Assembly (NCBI RefSeq): GCF_013149805.1
Contig: NZ_JABEZT010000005.1
Location: 24,420-88,419, forward strand
Source of the DNA: Isoptericola chiayiensis
GTDB lineage: Bacteria > Actinomycetota > Actinomycetes > Actinomycetales > Cellulomonadaceae
Length of the DNA: 64,000 nucleotides
Reading direction: 5' to 3'
This document shows, piece by piece, positions 7,760 to 15,022 of this stretch. Each line of letters begins with the position of its first letter. The stretch's first letter is position 1. A model generated the notes under the pieces. The model had not been told where the DNA came from, made no database searches, and saw only the letters and a list, made by a program, of their open reading frames with translations. Position numbers and translations under genes: made by a program.

Positions 7760-8725
7760 TCAGGCAGGTAGTTCGTGGGTGGTGCCGACCAGCGCGTCGG
7801 ACGTGAGCCAGGCGGCGACGCGCGCGAGGCTGCGCGCGCACCCGGGGTCGTCCGGCTGGTTGAGGTGACCGTGGGTGGTGCCGTCCTCGCGCACGACCAT
7901 GACGTCGGTGCCGGCCGCGGCCAGCTCGGCGGCGTACGTCTCCCCGGAGGACCGCAGCGCGTCGTGGTCGGAGTTGACCACCAGGTGCGGGGGCAGCCCG
8001 CGCAGGTCCTGCCCGCCGGGGAACGCGTACGGCACCTCCGGTCCGCCGTCGTGCCCCAGGTAGTTGTCGTTCATGGCCCGCACTGCCGCCGGAGGAAAGT
8101 TCCGGTCCGGCGGCAGCGCGGAGATCTTGGCGGCCAGCTCCGGCCACGGCGTGGGCAGCTCGTAGTGCGCCACGGGGTAGGCGAGCACCACGCTGCGCGG
8201 GGTCGGGCGCACGGTGCACGACGGCGGGACAGGCGCCGCGTCGTCCTGCCCGCCCGCCGCGTCGCGCAGCCGCAGCGCCGCACCGGCGGCGAGGTTGCCC
8301 CCGGCGCTGGCACCGCCGAGCGACCAGCGCCGTGCCGGGACGCCGAGGTCGGCGCCGGTCGCCCAGGCGAAGGCGAAGGCGACCTCGCGGGAGGCGACCG
8401 GGAAGCGGGTGCCGTCGGCGGCCAGGACGGCGGAGAGCCCGCCGGTCAGGTCGCCGGCGGCGAGCGCCTCGCGGTAGTCGACGGCGGGCACCAACGTGTA
8501 GTCGACGCTGACGACCACGACGCGGCGGCCGGCCAGCGTGCGGGCCACGTGGTCCGCCTCGGGCATGTCGAGGTCGCCGTGCATGAAGGCCCCGCCGTGC
8601 GCCCACACGAGCCCGGCGACCGGCGTCGTGCCGGCCGGGACGTCGTAGACGCGGACCCGCAGGTCCCCGTGCGGACCGTCGAGCACGTGCTCGACGGTCC
8701 GCACGGCGTCGGAGGTGACGGTCAT
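7760..8725 (-). CDS. Alpha/beta hydrolase (HSL-type esterase) inside the rha operon
   Basis: A 321-residue hydrolase of the hormone-sensitive-lipase family. The oxyanion motif HGGAFMHGDL is near residue 40 and the nucleophile elbow GGASAGGNLA near 140. An aspartate in VVNSDHDALRSSGE and a histidine in GTTHGHLNQPDD complete the triad. There is no signal peptide, so it acts in the cytoplasm. It lies 31 bases before the aldolase and four bases after the isomerase, so it is cotranscribed with them. A role in removing O-acetyl groups or opening a lactone from imported rhamnose-containing sugars is an inference. Confidence 0.85.
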   Translation of the reverse strand: MTVTSDAVRTVEHVLDGPHGDLRVRVYDVPAGTTPVAGLVWAHGGAFMHGDLDMPEADHVARTLAGRRVVVVSVDYTLVPAVDYREALAAGDLTGGLSAVLAADGTRFPVASREVAFAFAWATGADLGVPARRWSLGGASAGGNLAAGAALRLRDAAGGQDDAAPVPPSCTVRPTPRSVVLAYPVAHYELPTPWPELAAKISALPPDRNFPPAAVRAMNDNYLGHDGGPEVPYAFPGGQDLRGLPPHLVVNSDHDALRSSGETYAAELAAAGTDVMVVREDGTTHGHLNQPDDPGCARSLARVAAWLTSDALVGTTHELPA

Positions 8726-8729
8726 GGGC

Positions 8730-9896
8730 TCAGGCTCCCCAGCCGGCCTGCTGGCCGCCGACGCGCTCGGCGGCGATCTTCGGCAGGTAGCCGGACTCGG
8801 CGAACGCGGCCATCGGGTCGGCGGGCAGCCCGCGCTGCTCGCGGTAGGCGGCGAGCATCGGGCGCACGTCGGTGTAGAAGGCGTCCATGTAGATCGCGTT
8901 GGCCTCGAGCACGTCGCCGTTCTCCTGGGCCTTCGTCAGGGCGTCACGGTCGAGCAGCAGCGCGCGGGCCGTCATCTCCTGGACGTTGAGCACCGAGCGG
9001 ATCTGGCCGGGCACCTTGTCCTCGATGTTGTGGCACTGGTCGAGCATCAGCGCGACCTCGGAGCCCTCGTCGAGACCGCCACCGCGGATCACCTCGGCCA
9101 TGATGCGGAAGAGCTGGAACGGGTCGGCGGCGCCGACGATGAGGTCGTCGTCGGCGTAGAAGCGCGAGTTGAAGTCGAACGAGCCGAGCTTCCCCAGGCG
9201 CAGCAGCTGGGCGACGATGAACTCGATGTTCGTGCCCGGCGCGTGGTGGCCGGTGTCCAGGCAGACGAAGGCCTTCTCGCCGAGGGCGGCGACCTGGGCG
9301 TAGGAGGTGCCCCAGTCCGGGACGTCCGTGTGGTAGAACGCCGGCTCGAAGAACTTGTACTCCAGCACCATCCGCTGCTCGTCGCCGAGCCGGGCGTAGA
9401 TCTCGGCGAGGGACTCGTGCAGCAGGTCCTGGCGGGTGCGGAGGTCGGCCTGGCCCGGGTAGTTGGACCCGTCGGCGAGCCAGATCTTGAGGTCCTTGGA
9501 CCCGGTGGCGTCCATGATCTCGAGGCACTCGAGGTGGTGGTCGATCGCCTGGCGGCGCACGGCGGGGTCGGTGTGCGTCAGGGAGCCGAACTTGTAGGCG
9601 TCGTCCTGGAACGTGTTGGAGTTGATGGTGCCGAGGTCGACGCCCTGGTCGTTGGCGTAGCGGCGCAGCGCGGCGTAGTCGTCGACCTTGTCCCACGGGA
9701 TGTGCAGCGCGACGGTGGGCGCCAGGCCGGTCAGGCGGTGCACCTGGGCGGCGTCGGCGATCTTCTCCTCGGGGTCGCGGGGCGTGCCCGGCGTGGAGAA
9801 CACCTTGAAGCGGGTGCCGGAGTTGCCGTAGGCCCAGGACGGCACCTCGATGGCGAGGCGGTCCAGGACTCCGGTGATGTCGTCGAAGCTGGGCAT
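8730..9896 (-). CDS. rhaI: L-rhamnose isomerase (RhaI type)
   Basis: A 388-residue TIM-barrel isomerase converting L-rhamnose to L-rhamnulose. It resembles the Pseudomonas stutzeri-type enzyme rather than E. coli RhaA. Recognisable segments include LEYKFFEPAFYHTDVPDWG, CLDTGHHAPGTNIEF and FNSRFYADDDLIVGAADPF, which carry the expected metal-binding acidic and histidine residues. ATG 9896 has AGAAGGAACC directly upstream; the open frame reaches further but reads as non-family sequence. It is the second gene of the rha operon. Confidence 0.95.
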   Translation of the reverse strand: MPSFDDITGVLDRLAIEVPSWAYGNSGTRFKVFSTPGTPRDPEEKIADAAQVHRLTGLAPTVALHIPWDKVDDYAALRRYANDQGVDLGTINSNTFQDDAYKFGSLTHTDPAVRRQAIDHHLECLEIMDATGSKDLKIWLADGSNYPGQADLRTRQDLLHESLAEIYARLGDEQRMVLEYKFFEPAFYHTDVPDWGTSYAQVAALGEKAFVCLDTGHHAPGTNIEFIVAQLLRLGKLGSFDFNSRFYADDDLIVGAADPFQLFRIMAEVIRGGGLDEGSEVALMLDQCHNIEDKVPGQIRSVLNVQEMTARALLLDRDALTKAQENGDVLEANAIYMDAFYTDVRPMLAAYREQRGLPADPMAAFAESGYLPKIAAERVGGQQAGWGA

Positions 9897-9907
9897 GGTT
9901 CCTTCTC

Positions 9908-10273
9908 TCAGTCCTGGTTCTCCGCGGCGTCGGCCGCGGCGAGCTGCGACTCCAGGTGGAAGACCTGGGTGAGCTCGGTCATGGTCTCGTCGGGGCCGTC
10001 GCCGTCGAAGAACTCGGCCATCTCCGCCTGCCAGCGGGCGTTGACCTCGGTCAGGCCCATCCGGGCGCGGGCGGCGTCGGGGTCGTCGCTCTCGAAGTAG
10101 CCGACGACCTGCCCGTCGGGGGAGGTGAAGATCGAGTAGTTCTCCCACCCTGCGTCACGCAGGGCGCGCAGCATCTCGGGCCACACCTCGCCGTGGCGGC
10201 GGCCGTACTCCTCCAGCCGGTCGGGGTGGACCCGGAACTGGAACATGACCCGACGCTTGCCGTCGTCGTGCAC
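9908..10273 (-). CDS. rhaM: L-rhamnose mutarotase
   Basis: A 121-residue ferredoxin-fold protein interconverting the anomers of L-rhamnose. The family signature is clear: EYGRRHGEVWPEMLRALRDAG, WENYSIF and VVGYFESDD. GTG 10273 is preferred because AGGAGG lies at the ideal distance upstream; an ATG at 10288 would lie before that site. It is the first gene of the operon rhaM-rhaI-esterase-rhaD-rhaB, and a LacI-type operator lies 33 bases upstream. Confidence 0.93.
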   Translation of the reverse strand: MHDDGKRRVMFQFRVHPDRLEEYGRRHGEVWPEMLRALRDAGWENYSIFTSPDGQVVGYFESDDPDAARARMGLTEVNARWQAEMAEFFDGDGPDETMTELTQVFHLESQLAAADAAENQD

Positions 10274-10305
10274 TCGTCCTCCTCGCATCGTCATCGACGC
10301 GCGCG

Positions 10306-10319
10306 ATGAATCGTTTCAA
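10306..10319. promoter_or_regulatory. LacI-family operator in the rha/lacI divergent region
   Basis: ATGAATCGTTTCAA is a near-palindrome centred on CG, the form typical of LacI-family sites. Read on the minus strand it is TTGAAACGATTCAT. The same sequence type recurs at 14994 and 28439. It lies upstream of rhaM and about 180 bases before the LacI gene, and nothing else coding is seen in 10320-10500. Confidence 0.65.
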
Positions 10320-10500
10320 CGTTACCAAGGTACCCGGGAGGCGCCGTGGTGCGCAAGGTCCATCCTGCCCGACGGCGGGAAGCGGTTTCCACCCGGGCGG
10401 CGCGGCAGCCCGCACCCCGGCCGACGAACCGATACGATCCCTGCACCGCCGCGCGTCCCGCGGCCACCCCGCCCCGGGCCTGTCGACGAGGAGAGGAACC

Positions 10501-11517
10501 ATGCCGCCGCGCACCAAGCGCAGGACGTCGATCGCCGACGTCGCGAAGCTCGCCGAGGTCTCGGTCGGCACGGTCTCCAACGTCCTGAACCGCCCCGACC
10601 GGGTCTCCCCCGCCACTCGCGAGCGCGTCGAGTCCGCCATCGCGGAGCTGTCGTTCGTGCGCAACGGCTCCGCCCGCCAGCTCCGTGCCGGCACCATCAC
10701 CACCGCCGGCGCCATCGTCCTCGACATCGCCAACCCGTTCTTCACCGACGTGGCCCGCGGCATCGAGGACCGCCTCGACGAGGCCGGGTACACGCTCATG
10801 CTCGCCAGCTCCGACGAGGACCCGGAGCGTGAGGCCCGCTACCTACGCCTCTTCGAGGAGCACGGCGTCCAGGGCGTCATGGTGGTGCCGTCCGGCCCGG
10901 AGATCGAGCACCTGCTGACCCTGCGCGAGCGCGGGCTGCGGATCGTCCTGCTGGACCGCCCCTCCCCCGACCCGAGCGTCTCCTCGGTCGCCGTCGACGA
11001 CCGCGCGGGCGCCGCCGCTGCGGCCCGCCACCTGCTGGACCTCGGCCACGAGCACCTCGCGTTCCTCAATGGCCCGCACACCATCCGCCAGTGCGCCGAC
11101 CGCTCCGCGGGGCTCCGGGACGCCCTGTCCGAGGCCGGGCTCGACGTCGACGAGGCGCTCGAGGAGATCACGATCACCGCGCTCAACGCCGACGGCGGCC
11201 AGGCCGGCACCGAGCAGATCCTCGCCATGGACGCCCGCCCCACGGCCACGATGTGCGTCAACGACCTCACCGCCCTCGGGGCGCTGCGCACCCTGCGCGC
11301 CGCCGAGGTCCCCGTCCCGTCGGGGATGGCCGTGGTGGGGTACGACGACGTCACCTTCGCGGGCGAGCTCGCCACGCCGCTGACGTCGGTGCGCCAGCCC
11401 ATGCACCGACTCGGCCACCGCGCCGCCGACCTGCTCCTGGCCGAGTCCGAGGCACCCGAGCAGGTCGTCTTCCAGCCCGAGCTCGTGGTGCGCGAGTCCA
11501 CCACCGGGACGGGCTGA
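10501..11517 (+). CDS. LacI-family transcriptional regulator, probable rhamnose/pectin regulon regulator
   Basis: A 338-residue repressor. The LacI helix-turn-helix spans residues 9-34 (TSIADVAKLAEVSVGTVSNV), followed by the hinge ARQLRAG and a periplasmic-binding-like effector domain with ITTAGAIVLDIANPFF. ATG 10501 follows GAGGAGAGGAACC. It is divergent from the rha operon and shares the operator-containing region with it, so regulation of rha genes is likely. Matching sites before the GH42 operon and the ABC importer suggest a wider regulon. The effector (rhamnose, rhamnulose or an oligosaccharide) is unknown. Confidence 0.88.
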   Translation: MPPRTKRRTSIADVAKLAEVSVGTVSNVLNRPDRVSPATRERVESAIAELSFVRNGSARQLRAGTITTAGAIVLDIANPFFTDVARGIEDRLDEAGYTLMLASSDEDPEREARYLRLFEEHGVQGVMVVPSGPEIEHLLTLRERGLRIVLLDRPSPDPSVSSVAVDDRAGAAAAARHLLDLGHEHLAFLNGPHTIRQCADRSAGLRDALSEAGLDVDEALEEITITALNADGGQAGTEQILAMDARPTATMCVNDLTALGALRTLRAAEVPVPSGMAVVGYDDVTFAGELATPLTSVRQPMHRLGHRAADLLLAESEAPEQVVFQPELVVRESTTGTG

Positions 11518-11521
11518 AGTG

Positions 11522-12517
11522 ATGCCGACGCGCCCCACGGACCCCGCGACCCCCGCCACGGCGCACGTTCCGCTGCCGACACCGCTGTGGCGCGACCCCG
11601 TGCACGACGGCGCCACCGACCCGATCGTCGTCCGCCACCCGAGCGGCACCTGGCGCATGCTGTGGACGCAGCGCCGGCCGTCCGCCGTCGGACCGGGCGT
11701 GACCTGGGTGCACGGCACCGACCTGGGCGTGGCCGAGTCCGACGACGGCGGAGCCACGTGGCGCTACCTCGGCACCCTGGGCGCCGAGGACGGCCTGCCC
11801 GTGACCGGGACCGCGCCGCGGGACACCTACTGGGCGCCGGAGATCATCGAGGTCGACGGCACGTTCCACATGTTCCTGACCGTGGTGCCCGGCGTGCCGG
11901 ACGGGTGGCCCGGGCATCCCCGGTGGATCCACCACCTGACCAGCACCGACCTGGACCGCTGGACCGACCACGGCCCCCTGCCCCTGAGCTCCGGGCGCGC
12001 CATCGACGCGTGCGTGCACGCGCTGCCCGACGGCGGATGGCGGCTCTGGTACAAGGACGAGGCCGACGGGTCCACCACGTGGGCGGCCGACTCCGCCGAC
12101 CTGTGGACCTGGATCGTCCGCGGGCAGGTGATCGGCGGGCGACCGCACGAGGGCGCGAAGGTCTTCCGGCTGTCCGGCTGGTACTGGATGGTGGTCGACG
12201 AGTGGCGCGGCCAGATGGTGTACCGGTCGAGCGACCTGGACACCTGGGACCCGCAGGGCCTGGTACTCGACTCCTCCGCGGACCGTCCCGACGACGTCGC
12301 ACCCGGTCACCACGCGCACGTCGAGGTGCTGTCACCCGACCCGGACGCCGGCGACGCCGTCGCGTGGATCGTCTACTTCACGCACCCCGAGCGGGACACC
12401 GCGCCCGCCGAGTCCGCCGCGGCCCGCAGGTCCAGCGTGCTCGTCGCCGAGCTGCGGGTACGGGACGGTCTGCTCGAGTGCCACCGCGGGGAGATCCGCA
12501 CGCGGCTGCCGCACTGA
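11522..12517 (+). CDS. Five-bladed beta-propeller glycoside hydrolase (GH43/GH32-like)
   Basis: A 331-residue protein without a signal peptide. It carries propeller-type repeats with acidic residues at the expected places: ATDPIVVRHPSG near the start, DTYWAPEIIEVDG, IDACVHALPDGG and EGAKVFRLSGWYWMVVDEW. Family members use two or three carboxylates to cleave arabinosides, xylosides, galactosides or related sugars. It lies four bases after the LacI gene and is probably cotranscribed. ATG 11522 is chosen over an adjacent GTG at 11519. I cannot assign it to a numbered GH family; an unusual substrate is possible. Confidence 0.7.
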   Translation: MPTRPTDPATPATAHVPLPTPLWRDPVHDGATDPIVVRHPSGTWRMLWTQRRPSAVGPGVTWVHGTDLGVAESDDGGATWRYLGTLGAEDGLPVTGTAPRDTYWAPEIIEVDGTFHMFLTVVPGVPDGWPGHPRWIHHLTSTDLDRWTDHGPLPLSSGRAIDACVHALPDGGWRLWYKDEADGSTTWAADSADLWTWIVRGQVIGGRPHEGAKVFRLSGWYWMVVDEWRGQMVYRSSDLDTWDPQGLVLDSSADRPDDVAPGHHAHVEVLSPDPDAGDAVAWIVYFTHPERDTAPAESAAARRSSVLVAELRVRDGLLECHRGEIRTRLPH

Positions 12518-12565
12518 GGCAGCCCCCCCCCCCCACCGGCACCACGGCCCGCCGACGACGAAGGA

Positions 12566-12591
12566 GCCCGCCCGGATCTCTCCGGGCGGGC
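12566..12591. terminator. Bidirectional terminator between convergent genes
   Basis: An 11-bp perfect stem (GCCCGCCCGGA and complement) with loop TCTC, flanked by AAGGA on the left and CCCCTTCTCG on the right. It serves the glycosidase gene on the plus strand and the surface protein on the minus strand. A run of 12 C residues precedes it at 12523-12534. Confidence 0.8.
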
Positions 12592-12612
12592 CCCTTCTCG
12601 TTCGTCAGCCGG

Positions 12613-14760
12613 TCAGGCCCGACGACGCAGCCAGAGGAACGCTCCACCGGCACCGATGAGCAGCAGCGCACCGATCGCGAACAGCGCGACGTCCGAACCC
12701 GTCTGCGGCAGCGCCGGCGAGGTCGGCTGGGCCGCGGGCGTCGGCTCGTCGTCGACGATCGGGTCCACGCCGCCCTGGCCGGGCTCCGGCTCGGCCGGCG
12801 GGTTCGCGCACTCCGGCGTCGCGTCCGGGTAGTCGAGGGCGACCGCGATGTCCGGGTTGACCACGAGCGTCGCGTCGACGTCGCCGCGCGTCCAGGCGTA
12901 GTTCTCGTCGGTCTCGACCCAGCGCCCCTCGGCGTCCTGGGTCCAGCCCGGCCACCCCGTCGCCGTCACACCGTCGTCGGCCACCGAGGCACCCGGCCAG
13001 AGCGCCCGGCCGGACAACGTGCCGTCCTCGCCGAGCACACCGAGGGAGATCGTCGCCTCGTTCGTCCCGTCGGTCAGCACCAGGTAGGCCGGGTACTGGC
13101 CGTTCTCGTCGGGGACGGCCTGGCCGTCCGGGTCCTCGAGCTCGATCTCGTAGGCGATCCACGGGGCGTCGGCCACGCACTCGCCCACCGCGACGGAGCC
13201 GTCGAGGGAGGCCTTCGTCGGCTCGGGGGTCTCGGTCGGCGTCGGGGTCGGGTCCTCCGAGGGCTCCGGCGACGGCTCCTCCGTGGGCTCGTCGGACGGG
13301 GACGGGCTGGGCCCCGGCGTCGGGTCCTCCGACGGAGACGGAGACGGGCTCGGCTCCAGCGAGGGCTCGTCGGACGGGGACGGCGTCGGGGTCGGGGTCG
13401 GGTCCTCCGAGGGCTCCGGCGACGGCTCCTCCGTGGGCTCGTCGGACGGGGACGGGCTGGGCTCCGGCGTCGGGTCCTCCGACGGAGACGGAGACGGGCT
13501 CGGCTCCACCGACGGCGACGGACTCGGTTCCGGGCACTGCTGGTCCTCGAACGTGCCGGTGAAGGTCCGGGTGGTCTTCTCGTCATCGAAGACGTAACCC
13601 TCGACCGCGGTCGCGACGATGGTCCACGTCTCAGGAGTCTCGAGCTCCGGCACGGAGTAGCTCACACCGACCGTGGGCACGCCCGTGACGGTGTCGTCGG
13701 TCAGGCCACACACGTCGGTCACCGAGACGGCCGGCTCGACCACCACGAGTTCCCAGCAGTCCTCGAGCTCGTCGATCACGGCGGTGAACGTCGCGACGCC
13801 CCCTTCCGCGGTCCAGCCGTCGCCCAGCTCGCCGAACTCCTGGTCCGCACCGAGAGTCACGGTCACGGTGTAGGCACCGGCGTCCAGATCGAGCAGGTCA
13901 TCGCCGACGACCACCTCGCCCGCGGCGTCCTTCACCACGACCTCGGCGCCGACCGCCCCGTGGACCGCGATGCCCGCGGTGCTCACGATCGTCTGCCCGA
14001 GGACGACGCCGGGCTGCGCCTCGCACTGCGCCTGGGTCACCTCGACCACCGGCGAGACCTCTGCCGGGAGCTCGCCGCACTCGACGAAGCCCTTCCAGTG
14101 ATAGTTCAGCGCGTTGACCTGGATCCAGACGATCGCGTAGTCCGTCCAACCCGGCCAGTCCGGGTGATCGGTCGGATCGAAGTGCGTGACTCCGGCGTAC
14201 TCCTCGTCGGAGTCCGCGTGGAAGTTGAACTTTTGCGTCGTGCCGTCGAGAAGGTTCTGGACCTCGATGTTCACGTGCTCCCCGGCGGACAGACCGCCGT
14301 CCGGGTGCTCCAGCCCTTCGCACGTCGGGGCGAGGTAGGGAACCTCGCGGACCGAGACGTGGCTGATCGCGTGGACCTTGCCCGACTCGTCGTCCGGGGC
14401 GTCGATGCTCAGGGTCGTCACGCCCGGGTCGACGTCCACGATCTCGACCGTCTGGCCGGCCTTGACGCAGAACTGCACGATGTACTGCCCGGCCAAGGCG
14501 TCGACCTCGACCTGGAGGGCCTCGCCGTCGCCGTCGGTCGACGTCGCGTGGTCGCCGATCTCGTCGCTGTCGATCTTGCGCCACACGCCGCCGGAGTCGT
14601 TGTCGTTGCCTTCCGGGCAGACCTGTTGGCCGTTGCCGGTAGGGACCGCCATCGCGCCGGGCTGCGCGACGGCTCCGGGCACGCCGACGACGGCACCGAG
14701 CATCAGGAGCGCGAGCGCGGCGAGCATCGCCAGCGGGGCTCGGAGGCGGGTGAGGGTCAT
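12613..14760 (-). CDS. LPXTG cell-wall-anchored surface protein with Pro/Ser repeat region
   Basis: A 715-residue exported protein. Residues 1-32 are a signal peptide (LAALALLMLGAVVG, cleavage near GAVAQ). A sortase signal closes the protein: LPQTG, a hydrophobic helix and the tail WLRRRA. Between them lie an N-terminal region with several cysteines, then a Pro/Ser/Glu/Asp stretch of about 110 residues (PSPSPSEDPTPEP type). A second globular region of about 160 residues follows. The low-complexity part probably spans the cell wall. No binding partner can be read; adhesion or polysaccharide binding is a guess. No sortase gene is nearby. Confidence 0.85.
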   Translation of the reverse strand: MTLTRLRAPLAMLAALALLMLGAVVGVPGAVAQPGAMAVPTGNGQQVCPEGNDNDSGGVWRKIDSDEIGDHATSTDGDGEALQVEVDALAGQYIVQFCVKAGQTVEIVDVDPGVTTLSIDAPDDESGKVHAISHVSVREVPYLAPTCEGLEHPDGGLSAGEHVNIEVQNLLDGTTQKFNFHADSDEEYAGVTHFDPTDHPDWPGWTDYAIVWIQVNALNYHWKGFVECGELPAEVSPVVEVTQAQCEAQPGVVLGQTIVSTAGIAVHGAVGAEVVVKDAAGEVVVGDDLLDLDAGAYTVTVTLGADQEFGELGDGWTAEGGVATFTAVIDELEDCWELVVVEPAVSVTDVCGLTDDTVTGVPTVGVSYSVPELETPETWTIVATAVEGYVFDDEKTTRTFTGTFEDQQCPEPSPSPSVEPSPSPSPSEDPTPEPSPSPSDEPTEEPSPEPSEDPTPTPTPSPSDEPSLEPSPSPSPSEDPTPGPSPSPSDEPTEEPSPEPSEDPTPTPTETPEPTKASLDGSVAVGECVADAPWIAYEIELEDPDGQAVPDENGQYPAYLVLTDGTNEATISLGVLGEDGTLSGRALWPGASVADDGVTATGWPGWTQDAEGRWVETDENYAWTRGDVDATLVVNPDIAVALDYPDATPECANPPAEPEPGQGGVDPIVDDEPTPAAQPTSPALPQTGSDVALFAIGALLLIGAGGAFLWLRRRA
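13241..13508. repeat. 118-bp direct repeat at 150-bp spacing inside the surface-protein gene
   Basis: Bases 13241-13358 and 13391-13508 match with a single difference. They encode the Pro/Ser/Glu stalk in minus-strand orientation. The 150-bp offset keeps the frame (50 codons), so recombination between copies would change stalk length without breaking the gene. Confidence 0.9.
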
Positions 14761-14928
14761 GGGTGCGGACTCGCTCTCACACGGAAGGATTCGGGTGGCC
14801 GCGGGAAGCCTAGAGGAGTCGTCGGTCCAGGTGGCGACCAGATTTCACCCTCAGGATGCGAGCCACGGGCAACCGTGCTAGCGAGAACGGCATCAGGTCA
14901 ACGATCGTGCACGCAGGTCGATCAGAGA

Positions 14929-14947
14929 CATCACGGACACCGTGATG
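14929..14947. promoter_or_regulatory. Inverted repeat upstream of the first GH42 gene
   Basis: CATCACGG and CCGTGATG are separated by three bases. The element lies in the 262-base divergent region between the surface protein and the GH42 gene, about 75 bases before the GH42 start. Its role, operator or weak hairpin, is not known. Confidence 0.4.
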
Positions 14948-14993
14948 CAAACGTGATCGAATTTCACCCGTCGCAACAACCACGTTTCCGGTT

Positions 14994-15007
14994 TTGAATC
15001 GGTTCAT
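14994..15007. promoter_or_regulatory. LacI-family operator upstream of the GH42 operon
   Basis: TTGAATCGGTTCAT is a CG-centred near-palindrome matching the rha operator (TTGAAACGATTCAT on the minus strand there) at 12 of 14 positions. It ends 15 bases before the GH42 ATG, where a bound repressor would block initiation. Confidence 0.6.
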
Positions 15008-15022
15008 GCGACACTGTTCCGC

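Noticed and set aside
12523-12534. Run of 12 C residues as a phase-variation tract
   Set aside because: It lies between a stop codon and a terminator, not in a promoter or coding region, so length change would have no obvious effect.
11587-14997. 1136-codon plus-strand frame across the surface-protein gene
   Set aside because: Low-complexity Gly/Arg/Val sequence antisense to a protein with clear signal peptide and LPQTG anchor.
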